Assembly: GCA_903885605.1 (NCBI GenBank)
Contig: CAISJD010000038.1
Coordinates: forward strand, 1-32,447
DNA from: an uncultured Chthonomonas sp.
GTDB lineage: Bacteria > Armatimonadota > Chthonomonadetes > Chthonomonadales > CAJBBX01
Reading direction: 5' to 3'
Length of the DNA stretch: 32,447 bases
The notes below the pieces were generated by a model. It ran no database searches. It saw only the letters and a program-made list of their open reading frames with translations, and was not told the DNA's origin. Of the stretch, positions 23,698-31,643 are shown in pieces. Each line of letters opens with the position of its first letter. Positions within the stretch are counted from its first letter, which is position 1. The translations under genes and the position numbers were made by a program.

Positions 23698-24668
23698 CAG
23701 TACCTCCGGTTCTGTTCCCATGCCCAGGCTGTTTGCACGATCTCTTGCAGCGATTCGTACTGCGGCGCCCAGCCCAGCACCTTGCGCGCCCTATCGGACG
23801 AGGCGACCAGCGCGGGCGGATCGCCGGGCCGTCGGCCCTCCAGCGCCGCGGGGATCGGGTGTCCTGTGACTTGCCGGCAGACCTCCAGCACTTCCAGCAC
23901 GCTGTTGCCGTGGGCGGTGCCCAGGTTCATGATGCCGCCCTCGCCGCCCGCGGCAAGGTGGTCCAGGGCTCGGGAGTGGGCGTCGGCCAGGTCAAGTATG
24001 TGGATGTAGTCCCGTATGCAGGTGCCGTCGGGCGTGTCGTAGTCCGCGCCGAAGACCGAGATAGAGGGCCGTTTACCCAGCGCAACCTGGAGAACGATGG
24101 GTACCAGATGCCACTCCGGCGAATGGCTCTCACCGATCAGCCCGTCGGGATGCGCGCCGGCCGCATTGAAGTACCGCAGCGCCACATACGAGATACCGTG
24201 CGCAACGTGGAAGTCCTGCAGCACGGTCTCGCACATCACCTTGCTGCGGCCGTAGGGGTTGATGGGTTGCCGCGGGTGATCCTCGTCCAGCGGGAGGCGA
24301 ACCGGGTCGCCGTAGGCCGCAGCCGTCGATGAGAAGACGATGCGACGGACCCCGTGGTCGCGCATGGCCTCGAGCAGCGTGGTCGTGCCTCCCACGTTGT
24401 TACGGTAGTAGGCTCCGGGGTTCGTCACTGACTCTCCCACCGAGGAGTAGGCGGCGAAGTGCACCACGGCGTCGATCTGGTTCTGGCTGAAGACGGCGTC
24501 GAGCAACGCGCGGTCGCCCGTGCTGCCCACCACCAGCGGCGCGTCCAGGACGGCCTCGCGATGCCCCTTCTCCAGTGTGTCGAGCACCAGGACATCCGAA
24601 CCCCGCCCGCGCTCGTGCCGGACGAAGTGGCTGCCGATGTAGCCGGCTCCACCCACCACCAGTATCAC
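23697..24668 (-). CDS. galE: UDP-glucose 4-epimerase
   Basis: Interconverts UDP-glucose and UDP-galactose with bound NAD. 323 residues. The Rossmann loop is GGAGYIGS (6-13), VVHFAAYSSVGES (68-80) and FSSTAAAYG (112-120) are family signatures, the catalytic Y139-x3-K143 is present, and CIRDYIHILDLA lies downstream. GTG at 24668 overlaps the rsmI stop as GTGA, with GGAGG 7 nt upstream. The frame stays open 92 codons further inside rsmI, and I treat that as a shadow. It provides UDP-galactose for the surface polysaccharide genes that follow. Confidence 0.96.
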   Translation of the reverse strand: MILVVGGAGYIGSHFVRHERGRGSDVLVLDTLEKGHREAVLDAPLVVGSTGDRALLDAVFSQNQIDAVVHFAAYSSVGESVTNPGAYYRNNVGGTTTLLEAMRDHGVRRIVFSSTAAAYGDPVRLPLDEDHPRQPINPYGRSKVMCETVLQDFHVAHGISYVALRYFNAAGAHPDGLIGESHSPEWHLVPIVLQVALGKRPSISVFGADYDTPDGTCIRDYIHILDLADAHSRALDHLAAGGEGGIMNLGTAHGNSVLEVLEVCRQVTGHPIPAALEGRRPGDPPALVASSDRARKVLGWAPQYESLQEIVQTAWAWEQNRRY

Positions 24669-25525
24669 GCCTCGTCCTCCTTGCACAGGGCCCCGGATTC
24701 CTTGACGATGCTCTCGTAGAGCGCCCTCCGCGACAACTGCCTCCGCTGGGCCACGGCGCGCGAGGCATCGCGTACCGAGACACCTTCCGCCACCAGGCGC
24801 CGGACCTCGTCCTGCGCCGAAGCCTGCTCTGCAGCCCGGTCGATCGGAACCGCGGCGGGCGGGCCGACCACTACAGTGAACTCGCCTCGCTGGGGCGCCT
24901 CGGCGAAGTGCGCGGCGGCCTCGGCCGCGCCGCACCGGAGCCATGTCTCAAACTTCTTGGTTATCTCTCGGCCGACGCAGACGTCGCGGTTGCCGGCCGC
25001 TGTGTGCAGTTCGGCCAGCGTGGCCGCGATCCGGGGCGATGTCTCATAGATGACAACCGTGCAGGTTGCGCGGGCAATCTCCGCCATGAATGCGACGCGG
25101 TCGGTCTTGGTGCGAGGCGGGAAACCCAGGAACAGGAACCGGCCCGTGGGCAACCCGGCAACTGATAGCGCGGCCAGTGAGGCGGACGCGCCGGGCACCG
25201 GGCAGACATCGACGCCGGCTTCCAGCGCCTTGCGGACCAGCGGCACTCCCGGATCGGAGATGCCCGGCGTACCTGCGTCGCAGACCAGCGCTACATCCGC
25301 GCCTGCCACGAGCCGGCTCACAACCCTGTCCAGGTCCGCTCCGGCGCTGTGCTGGTGGGCGCTCGACATGGGCACGTGGATGTCGAGGTGGCTCAGCAGC
25401 TTGCGTGTGACCCGTGTGTCTTCTGCACAGATCAACTCCACGCCCCGCAGGATGCGCACGGCCCTGAGCGTGATATCCTCCAGGTTACCGATCGGCGTTG
25501 CAACGACGTAGAGCGTTCCTGCCAT
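24665..25525 (-). CDS. rsmI: 16S rRNA (cytidine(1402)-2'-O)-methyltransferase
   Basis: Methylates the ribose of C1402 in the decoding centre of 16S rRNA, using S-adenosylmethionine. 286 residues. Signatures: VATPIGNLEDIT (8-19), AEDTRVTRKLL, CDAGTPGISDPG, PVPGASA and FLGFPP, all typical. The ATG at 25525 matches the usual start, but no Shine-Dalgarno is evident. A 13-bp hairpin ends 8 nt before it. The frame stays open upstream across that hairpin to 25819 with proline-rich content that I judge non-coding. It overlaps galE by 4 nt, an odd companion for a ribosomal gene. Confidence 0.95.
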   Translation of the reverse strand: MAGTLYVVATPIGNLEDITLRAVRILRGVELICAEDTRVTRKLLSHLDIHVPMSSAHQHSAGADLDRVVSRLVAGADVALVCDAGTPGISDPGVPLVRKALEAGVDVCPVPGASASLAALSVAGLPTGRFLFLGFPPRTKTDRVAFMAEIARATCTVVIYETSPRIAATLAELHTAAGNRDVCVGREITKKFETWLRCGAAEAAAHFAEAPQRGEFTVVVGPPAAVPIDRAAEQASAQDEVRRLVAEGVSVRDASRAVAQRRQLSRRALYESIVKESGALCKEDEA

Positions 25526-25533
25526 GGCGCTGG

Positions 25534-25568
25534 AATGGCCGGGCGCGTCCCTGCTGCGCCCGGCCATT
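25534..25568 (-). terminator. 13-bp GC-rich hairpin between the PpiC-type gene and rsmI
   Basis: A perfect 13-bp inverted repeat (25534-25546 and 25556-25568) with a 9-nt loop. It begins 12 nt after the PpiC-type stop and ends 8 nt before the rsmI ATG. No T-run follows, so full intrinsic termination is doubtful. Partial termination, 3'-end stabilisation, or blocking of ribosome entry at rsmI are all possible. Confidence 0.6.
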
Positions 25569-25580
25569 GTCCTCTTGGTG

Positions 25581-27392
25581 CTAGGGTTTCGCCGGGGCGG
25601 CGCCCTTGGCGTCAGCCGGCTTCGGAGGCGCGTCCTTGGCAGGGGCCGGGGCGGCTGCGGGAGCGGCGGCGGCGCCCGGCGCGACCGTGACGGCCGGCTT
25701 CTTCGCGTCTTTGGCCTTGGCGGCCTTGGCGGCGGCTTCCTTGGCGGCAGCCTCCTTGTCGGCCTTCTCCTTGGCTTCCAGCGCGAGGATCTTGGTGGCC
25801 TGCTCGGCGGCGAGGTCAACGGCGCCCAGCCGCGCGAAGGCGTCCTTCAACTGCTGCCGCGTGGGCTTGCTTGCAGCGGAGTCGTCCCACTGCATGAGCC
25901 TATCGACCATCTTGAAGTGGGTGAGGGCCTTTTCCTTGTTCCCGGCCTCCTCGTAGAGGCGGGCCAGGCTCAGGCGGGTGGGCTGGTCCCCAGTGTGCTG
26001 CAGGGCCATCTCGTAGGCGTCCGTCACCTGCTTGCGAAGCGCCTCGCGGTCGGCGGCCGGCTTGGCCTGTGCGCCGCCCATGTTGAGGCCCGACATGATG
26101 TACTGCTGGTAGAGCGTTCGACCCAGGATCAGCGCTGCCGCAGAGTCATCCTTGTGCGTCGCCGTGTACTTGTTGAGCATGGTCACCAGGGCCTTGGTGG
26201 AGGCTTCCTGGTCCTGGCCGAAGTTCATCTGGCCCATCATGCCCATGGGGCTGCTCTTGGCGTACTGGTAGCGCCACTCGAACCACTGGTCCTTCCAGAC
26301 GATCCTGGCGGTCTTCTGCTCCTTGTCGCGCAGCTCACGGAGCGCCTCGCTCGCCCTGGAGTCGCGCAGGTCGTCGAGGAGCTTGCCCTTCTCCTTCTCG
26401 AAGTCCTTGGGCAGGTTGCGGCGTGTGGCATCGACCTTGATGATGTGATAGCCGAAGGGCGTCTTGACCACGCCGCTCACCTGGCCGGGCTGGAGGGCGA
26501 ACGCGGCCTCTTCGAATGCCTTGTCGAAGCCGCTGCCGCGCTTGTACCAGTCCATGCTGCCGCCCTTGGGAGGCGCGGGCACGGACTTCTTCAGCTTCTC
26601 GTCCCACTTGGGCGACTTGTTGCTGGGGTCATCGGTGTACTGGTTCGCCAGCGCAGCGAAGTCGCCGCCGGCGTTGACCTTGGCCAGAACCTGCTCGGCC
26701 TTGCGCTTCGCCTGCTCGTCGGGCAGGCCCTTGCCGTCGGCCCGCGGGCTGGTGTTTGACGCCACCAGAATGTGCCGGACGTTGATCTCGTCGTAGGTCT
26801 TGATGAGGTCGTCGACCGTGAGCTTGTCGGCGTTGGCGATCTTGGCGCCCAGCGCCTGCGGCAGCAGGTCGGTCTGCAACTTGTCGCGGACGTCGCCGAT
26901 GCTCTTCTCGCCCATGAGCTTGACCAGGTCGTCGTCAGCGATGGGCTTCTTGCTGGAGCCGCCGTACTGGCTTCGCACCCGATCCAGCGTGCGATCGATC
27001 ATGGCGTCGGTGACGGTGACGCCGTCCTTCCTGGCGAGGCCGCGCAGCATGGCGGCGTCCAGCATGCTGGAGATCAGCTGGCCCTGCTGGCCGGCGATCA
27101 TCTCATCGCTGCCCATGCCGGCTCGGCGGATCATCTCATCCTGCTTGCTGAAGTCGCCGCGCAGAACCTCCTCACCATTCACCGTCGCTATGACATCGGA
27201 GGCGGTGGCATCGCCGTCGCCGCCCGACATGGGCCCGACCTGCGAGGTGCCGAAGTACATGACGACGCCGAGGCCGAACACGAACGCCAGGAACAGATAG
27301 ATGACGCGGTGCGTGGCGAACTTGCGCCAGTAGGTGATCGAGCCGATATGATGCTTGCTTGAGGCCCGTCGAGCGGGTGGCTTGTTGGCCAT
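25581..27392 (-). CDS. Membrane-anchored SurA/PpiC-type peptidylprolyl isomerase
   Basis: Protein-folding factor for exported proteins. 603 residues. Basic cytosolic N-terminus, one membrane helix (about 29-47), then a SurA-N-like helical domain (about 60-190, with the ATVNGEEVLRGDF start typical of these chaperones). A parvulin/PPIC domain follows (about 203-320, EINVRHILV to TPFGYHIIKV). Residues about 385-525 are helical, with one TPR-like stretch (QPTRLSLARLYEEAGNKEKA). The last 70 residues are almost only Ala, Lys, Pro, Asp and Glu, a disordered tail. The anchor plus this order resembles PpiD/PrsA-like foldases. The ATG at 27392 lies 7 nt after the isomerase stop. Frames upstream are shadows. 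Confidence 0.9.
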   Translation of the reverse strand: MANKPPARRASSKHHIGSITYWRKFATHRVIYLFLAFVFGLGVVMYFGTSQVGPMSGGDGDATASDVIATVNGEEVLRGDFSKQDEMIRRAGMGSDEMIAGQQGQLISSMLDAAMLRGLARKDGVTVTDAMIDRTLDRVRSQYGGSSKKPIADDDLVKLMGEKSIGDVRDKLQTDLLPQALGAKIANADKLTVDDLIKTYDEINVRHILVASNTSPRADGKGLPDEQAKRKAEQVLAKVNAGGDFAALANQYTDDPSNKSPKWDEKLKKSVPAPPKGGSMDWYKRGSGFDKAFEEAAFALQPGQVSGVVKTPFGYHIIKVDATRRNLPKDFEKEKGKLLDDLRDSRASEALRELRDKEQKTARIVWKDQWFEWRYQYAKSSPMGMMGQMNFGQDQEASTKALVTMLNKYTATHKDDSAAALILGRTLYQQYIMSGLNMGGAQAKPAADREALRKQVTDAYEMALQHTGDQPTRLSLARLYEEAGNKEKALTHFKMVDRLMQWDDSAASKPTRQQLKDAFARLGAVDLAAEQATKILALEAKEKADKEAAAKEAAAKAAKAKDAKKPAVTVAPGAAAAPAAAPAPAKDAPPKPADAKGAAPAKP

Positions 27393-27399
27393 GTGTGAG

Positions 27400-28254
27400 C
27401 TATACCCCCAGGAGCGTTCGCAGGGCTTGCAGGCACGGCCGGGAGCCGTCCTCCGGTGTTCCGCCCTTCGGTACGTAGTGAGTCTCCAGCGACAGGTAAC
27501 CGTCGTATCCGTCATTCCGCAGGGCGGCGATGTGTGCGTCGTAGCCGATGATGCCCTGGCCGACGACACACCATTCCGGTGAGACCCCGTCTGCCGCCAG
27601 CGTCAGGTCCTTTACGTGGACGTGGTCGATCAATCCGCGGGCGGCCTCGTAGCCGTCGGGGAAAGCCCTCTCACCAGCCGTTGCGGCGTTGCCGGGATCC
27701 CAGCAGACCCGGACATGCGGCGAATCGATGGCCCGCACCACTCGCGCAACCTCAACGCCCGTGCCGATCATGCAGGCGAACTCGTTCTCCAGCAGCAGCG
27801 TGACGCCCTCCTGCTTGGCGATAGCGGCAGGCTCCGCGAAGGCGTTCACGATGCGCTGCTCCAGGTCGGCCGTCAGGGCGGCCTTGCGCCAGAACGCAAA
27901 GACGCGGATGAAGGGCGTCGCGAACTCGTGGGCCAACCCGCAGCACCGCTTGAGCAGCTCCATCTGGCCCGCTAGCGGCGTTGATGAAGCCAGATGCATT
28001 CGGCCGTGAACCGTGGTATCGTCCGTCTCGATATCACACTTATAGATAGGCGTCGCCAGGCAGGCGACCGCCATGCCGCGCTCGGACAGCGCAGCCTTGG
28101 CGCGGGCCGTCTGGGCGCGGTCCAGGTCGCCGATGTTGACGCCCCAGAGGCCGCGCAACTCGGCGCCGCGCACGTCGTACTCCAGCATGACGTCGAGGGC
28201 GTGCTCGAACTCCTGCGAAATCTCGTCGGTGATCGCCGCTAGCCTGATGCCCAA
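27400..28254 (-). CDS. Sugar phosphate isomerase/epimerase (xylose-isomerase-like TIM barrel)
   Basis: Soluble metal-dependent TIM-barrel enzyme of the IolE/EndoIV-like superfamily, 284 residues. The four metal ligands are recognisable: E156 (LLLENEF), D186 (CWDPGN), H213 (HVHVKD) and E257 (LSLETHY). The substrate is probably a keto-sugar or inosose but cannot be named. I use the TTG at 28254, which has GGAGG 6 nt upstream and gives a normal N-terminus (MGIRLAAITDEIS). It heads the long minus-strand gene run and has a TTGACA promoter about 80 bp upstream. Confidence 0.88.
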   Translation of the reverse strand: MGIRLAAITDEISQEFEHALDVMLEYDVRGAELRGLWGVNIGDLDRAQTARAKAALSERGMAVACLATPIYKCDIETDDTTVHGRMHLASSTPLAGQMELLKRCCGLAHEFATPFIRVFAFWRKAALTADLEQRIVNAFAEPAAIAKQEGVTLLLENEFACMIGTGVEVARVVRAIDSPHVRVCWDPGNAATAGERAFPDGYEAARGLIDHVHVKDLTLAADGVSPEWCVVGQGIIGYDAHIAALRNDGYDGYLSLETHYVPKGGTPEDGSRPCLQALRTLLGV

Positions 28255-28336
28255 AGCACCCCTCCGGGTAGGTGGGATTGCGCGCCGCGCGCCGGGCGCA
28301 CAGAAACGCAGAACTCAGTGAGAGCCCTAACGGCGT

Positions 28337-28366
28337 ATGGTACCGCACCGCCGGAAGACCTGTCAA
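28337..28366 (-). promoter_or_regulatory. Candidate promoter of the isomerase-led gene run
   Basis: On the minus strand, a consensus TTGACA (28366-28361), an 18-bp spacer, and TACCAT (28342-28337, 4/6). Transcription would begin near 28330, leaving a leader of about 75 nt. The remaining part of the 28255-28446 gap shows no gene or clear hairpin. Confidence 0.5.
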
Positions 28367-28446
28367 ACCCGGCCGCAGCCCGAACAGGCACGCAACACGG
28401 TATATGCATGTCGGTCATTTCGCCCCGAAGCGCCCGTGGGTCACCC

Positions 28447-28475
28447 TTGACAGTAGACGCCTGTAAGTGTACACT
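28447..28475 (+). promoter_or_regulatory. lexA promoter
   Basis: TTGACA (28447-28452) matches consensus, followed by a 17-bp spacer and TACACT (28470-28475, 4/6). The start would fall near 28482, just before the Shine-Dalgarno GGAGGT at 28488-28493, so the leader is only about 20 nt. The -10 lies wholly inside the palindrome described separately. Confidence 0.75.
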
Positions 28476-28479
28476 TACA
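28462..28479. promoter_or_regulatory. 18-bp perfect palindrome, probable LexA operator
   Basis: TGTAAGTGTACACTTACA is identical on both strands and covers the -10 box of lexA, the position expected of a self-regulating LexA site. It does not match the LexA boxes I know from Firmicutes/Actinobacteria (CGAAC-N4-GTTCG) or alpha-proteobacteria (GTTC-N7-GTTC), nor the exact E. coli form (CTGT-N8-ACAG), though the outer TGT...ACA is shared with the last. That it binds LexA is inference. Confidence 0.7.
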
Positions 28480-28501
28480 CCGCCACTGGAGGTGGGCGTC
28501 T

Positions 28502-29143
28502 ATGACCCGAGGCCTAACGGAGAGGCAAGAGTTCATCCTGCAGTTCATTTCAGATTACATTGACGATCGTGGATATCCGCCGTCCATTCGAGAAATAGGC
28601 GCGCATTTCGAAATCACCAGCCTGCGCGGCGTCACGGTGCATCTCGACGCCCTGGAGCGTAAGGGCTACATCCGCCGGAAGAGCACCTCCAGGTCCATCG
28701 CCATCGTGGGCCGTACAACGGGCCCGGGTGGCCACCGGAGCGTGGAGTTTCTGCCGCTGGTCGGCACGATCGCCGCCGGTGTGCCCATCACCGCCACCGA
28801 GAACGTCGAGACCTACGTGCCCGTTCCGGTCGAGATCGTGCGGAACATCGAGGGCGCATTCGTCCTGCGCGTGCGCGGCGACAGCATGATCGGCGACCAT
28901 ATCATGCCGCGCGACCTGGTGATCATCCGCCCCCAGTCTGCGGCCGATAACAACGATCTCGTGGCAGTTCTCCTCGGCGACGAGGCCACGGTGAAGCGCA
29001 TCCAGTTTGTGGATGGGCGCGTGCGGCTGGTTCCTGCCAACCCGCACTACGAGCCCATGGAGATCAACCGCGAGGACAGCCGGGTGATCGGCAAGGTGAT
29101 CGGCCTTATCCGCCAGTACCAGCCACAGACGAGCCTGTTCTAA
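28502..29143 (+). CDS. lexA: LexA repressor
   Basis: Transcriptional repressor of the SOS response, inactivated by self-cleavage when RecA is active. 213 residues. The N-terminal winged helix runs to about residue 60, with the recognition region SLRGVTVHLDALERKGY (40-56) differing from the E. coli SPNAAEEH pattern, as expected of a different operator. The cleavage site is A92-G93 in GTIAAGVPI. The catalytic Ser is S128 (GDSM) and the Lys is K165 (ATVKRI). ATG at 28502 with GGAGGT 8 nt upstream. The 3' end overlaps the convergent tsaB by 38 bp. Confidence 0.97.
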   Translation: MTRGLTERQEFILQFISDYIDDRGYPPSIREIGAHFEITSLRGVTVHLDALERKGYIRRKSTSRSIAIVGRTTGPGGHRSVEFLPLVGTIAAGVPITATENVETYVPVPVEIVRNIEGAFVLRVRGDSMIGDHIMPRDLVIIRPQSAADNNDLVAVLLGDEATVKRIQFVDGRVRLVPANPHYEPMEINREDSRVIGKVIGLIRQYQPQTSLF

Positions 29144-29831
29144 GGTTGGGCCTGGCAGGCGGCGGGGCCACATAGAGCGGGGACGCGGCCAGCGCATCGG
29201 CAAAGTCGCCATGGGCGGCTCGCACGGAGGCCAGCGCGGCCAGGTCGACCGGTGATGGAGCCGCGCTCCAGCCCATGGTCGCGGCGACGCCCAGGGCGGC
29301 AAGCTCCGCCTCCAGTTCGGCGGTGTGCCGGGCCAGGGCGTCGCCTACAACCCGCACGGCGGATATGCCTGCGTCGGCTGCCAGGCGCGCGACGCCGGCC
29401 ATATCCGCGCAGGCGATGCCGTGGTCGGCGGGCGCCACCACGGCGCCGGCTGAGTAGATGCGCGCATACGCGGTCCCGAAGCGTGACCGGACCACCGTCA
29501 GGGTCGCGGCGTCCTTGGAGCCGTGCGCGTGGGCGAGCACATCAAGTGAGCAGACCCCCACCAGCGGCTTCCGCAGAATGTGCGCCCACGCCTTCGCGGT
29601 CATCACGCCGATGCGCAGGCCCGTGAAGGTGCCCGGACCCAGGTCGATCGCGAAGACGTCGATGTCTCGCAGCGAAATCGATCCTTCTGCGAGCAGGTCC
29701 ACGACTTCTGCGGTCAGGTTTCGCAGCAACTGCATGGGATCGGCCACGCGACGCTCGGCAACGACCTGCCCGTCGGCCAGCAACGCAACGCCGCACTCGT
29801 GCCCCGAGGTTTCGATCGCGAGGAGGTTCAT
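29106..29831 (-). CDS. tsaB: tRNA threonylcarbamoyladenosine biosynthesis protein TsaB
   Basis: Partner of TsaD and TsaE in making t6A37 on ANN-decoding tRNAs. 241 residues. MNLLAIETSGHECGVALL is the standard ASKHA start and GPGTFTGLRIGV (about 69-80) is the family signature. The last 25 residues are Pro/Gly-rich and run under the end of lexA. The ATG at 29831 overlaps the tsaE stop as ATGA, with GGAGG... absent on this strand, so translation is likely coupled. TsaD and TsaC are not in the window. Confidence 0.95.
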   Translation of the reverse strand: MNLLAIETSGHECGVALLADGQVVAERRVADPMQLLRNLTAEVVDLLAEGSISLRDIDVFAIDLGPGTFTGLRIGVMTAKAWAHILRKPLVGVCSLDVLAHAHGSKDAATLTVVRSRFGTAYARIYSAGAVVAPADHGIACADMAGVARLAADAGISAVRVVGDALARHTAELEAELAALGVAATMGWSAAPSPVDLAALASVRAAHGDFADALAASPLYVAPPPARPNLRTGSSVAGTGG

Positions 29832-30292
29832 GGCGTCTCCAGCCTGTGGGCCATGGCGGCCGGGTAGCGAATCTCCACATGCCGCGTTCGGCCGCGTAGC
29901 TCTATGGCGATCCGACATGGATCAGGCGGCGTCAGGTAGCCCAGCCGCTCGGGCCACTCCACCGCCAGCACGCAGGGCAGGTCGAGGTAGTCGCAGAACC
30001 CGATGTTCTCCAACTCGCCGGGCCCTTGCAGCCGGTAGGGGTCGATGTGGATCAGTGGCGTACGGCCCGACCGGTACTCATGGATCAGGTCGAACGTGGG
30101 ACTTGTGACGGGCTCAGTGCAGCCGAGGCCCTTCGCGATGCCCTGCACCAGCGTGGTCTTGCCTGCCCCCAGTTGGCCCTCGAGCAGGACGACGTCACCG
30201 GGATGCAGCAGGCGGCCGAGCGCTGCGCCAAGGTCCACCATCTGCGCGGCCCCCCGGACGACGTGCCGCTCCAGTCTGGGTTCGCTAGCCAT
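29828..30292 (-). CDS. tsaE: tRNA threonylcarbamoyladenosine biosynthesis ATPase TsaE
   Basis: ATPase that turns over the TsaB-TsaD complex in t6A synthesis. 154 residues. Walker A GQLGAGKTTLVQGIAKGLG (39-57), then SPTFDLIHEY, HIDPYRL and VEWPERLG, the usual order. ATG at 30292 overlaps the upstream glycosyltransferase gene by 8 nt. No Shine-Dalgarno is visible, so it is probably read by ribosomes finishing that gene. Forms a coupled pair with tsaB. Confidence 0.95.
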   Translation of the reverse strand: MASEPRLERHVVRGAAQMVDLGAALGRLLHPGDVVLLEGQLGAGKTTLVQGIAKGLGCTEPVTSPTFDLIHEYRSGRTPLIHIDPYRLQGPGELENIGFCDYLDLPCVLAVEWPERLGYLTPPDPCRIAIELRGRTRHVEIRYPAAMAHRLETP

Positions 30293-31643
30293 AGGCGGGC
30301 ATCACGCCGGCGAAGAGGAGCGCCGCGGAGAGGATGGCCCCAAGCGCGGCGCAGCCGGCGGCCACTGCGCGGGTGCGCTCCTCGCCGCTCAGCCGATAGA
30401 GGCCGCCCGCCACGAGCGCGGTGAGCGGAAGCATCGCCGGGTAGAGGTATCGCCCCTGGGCCTGGAAGTAGGTCCAGGTGAAGCCGGCGAACGCAGCCGC
30501 CGTGGCCGCCAGCAGCACGCCGAGCACGACGGCGTCTGCGCGGCTCGGCGTCTCGGCTTCCCGGTGCAGCAGCCAACCAAGCAGCGCCGCGGCCACGGGA
30601 AGCCACGCCAGGACGTAGAGCTGCGGCGGCATGAAGATCGGCATCCCGATGGCCGCGCCGCGCACCGAGGTGTAGGCCGCGACGAAGGTGCGCGACGTCC
30701 AGTCGGCCACCAGCGCCGTGTAGCCTGCGCGGGTCATGCGAGGGCCCGGAACCAGCGAGCCGGAGGCGGGATCGACGCGCAGTTGACGCTTGCCGATCCA
30801 GTCCGCGGCCCTGGCGGTACCGGCGAACTCGCGGGCGAAGACGCGTGTGAGCGTGGCGTCGCCGTACAATCTGGCATTGCGGGCGAACCACCAACCTGAG
30901 CCGACGGCCATGGCGGCCACCGCACAGGACAGCCAGATCAGCCGTTGTCGTCGCGTGGGGCCCACCGCGACCGCTGCCGTGGCAAGCAACGGCGCGGTCA
31001 GGAGGAGGCCCGATGCCTTGGTCAGCGTGGCAACCGCTACGGCGGCGCCGCAGATCACGCCCCAGCGCGGCGTCAGCCCGGCTCGTGCGGCCATAAGCAG
31101 GGCCACGGCGCCGGCGGTGAACCAGAACTCCGTGGCGGCGTCATTGCCGACGGAGGCGCAGACGGCCTGCCGCATGGGCAGGCCCGCGGCCAGGACGACC
31201 ATCAGGCAGGCGGGCGCCTCTGAGCGTCGCCACAGCAGGCATCCGCCAAGGTAGAGCAGCGTCAGCGTCGCCGCGCCGGTGAGGACGCCCAGGAGCCGCA
31301 CCCCGCGCGGCCCGGCCGGCCACGCCAACGCAGCGGTCAGGTAGTAGAGCGGCGGCTGGTGCCACTCGTAGGTATGGTCGGTCGTGTCGGTTCGCAGCGG
31401 GAGCCGCCGTTGCTCAGCCAGCACACGGACGTAGCCCACGTGCGCCGCTTCATCTGGAGCGTTGATGAAGCTCCCCTCGGTCAGCACGGGTGTGGTGAAC
31501 GCGTGGGTGCAGGCGGCCAGCACGAAGCCCAGCACGGCCAGCGCGGCAATGAGCCGGTACATCCGGCGGGCCCTGGAGGGATCGATGGAGGGCGCCGCGG
31601 GCGGCTTCGGCGTTTGGCTCCGCTCCGACCTGCGGCGGCTCAT
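30285..31643 (-). CDS. GT-C fold membrane glycosyltransferase, ArnT/PMT-like
   Basis: Polytopic inner-membrane glycosyltransferase using a lipid-linked sugar donor and acting on the outer face. 452 residues with about ten hydrophobic helices, the first at about 29-45. The first outer loop carries the family's acidic pair D64-E65 in NAPDEAAHVGY and a conserved HQPPLYY (95-101). A large loop with charged residues (about 270-320) lies in the middle. The ATG at 31643 overlaps the stop of the upstream glycosyltransferase-like gene as ATGA. The frame open to 31751 is inside that gene. Donor and acceptor cannot be predicted. It is coupled on its other side to tsaE. Confidence 0.82.
   Translation of the reverse strand: MSRRRSERSQTPKPPAAPSIDPSRARRMYRLIAALAVLGFVLAACTHAFTTPVLTEGSFINAPDEAAHVGYVRVLAEQRRLPLRTDTTDHTYEWHQPPLYYLTAALAWPAGPRGVRLLGVLTGAATLTLLYLGGCLLWRRSEAPACLMVVLAAGLPMRQAVCASVGNDAATEFWFTAGAVALLMAARAGLTPRWGVICGAAVAVATLTKASGLLLTAPLLATAAVAVGPTRRQRLIWLSCAVAAMAVGSGWWFARNARLYGDATLTRVFAREFAGTARAADWIGKRQLRVDPASGSLVPGPRMTRAGYTALVADWTSRTFVAAYTSVRGAAIGMPIFMPPQLYVLAWLPVAAALLGWLLHREAETPSRADAVVLGVLLAATAAAFAGFTWTYFQAQGRYLYPAMLPLTALVAGGLYRLSGEERTRAVAAGCAALGAILSAALLFAGVMPAYG

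Noticed and set aside
25524..26759. A 411-codon plus-strand open frame, Leu/Gly/Val-rich, opposite the PpiC-type gene
   Set aside because: The repetitive composition mirrors the Ala/Lys/Glu codons of the real gene. No ribosome binding site or family match.
28255..28446. A small gene or structured RNA in the gap between the isomerase gene and lexA
   Set aside because: No frame with a ribosome binding site and no long hairpin is seen. The gap is explained by two divergent promoters.
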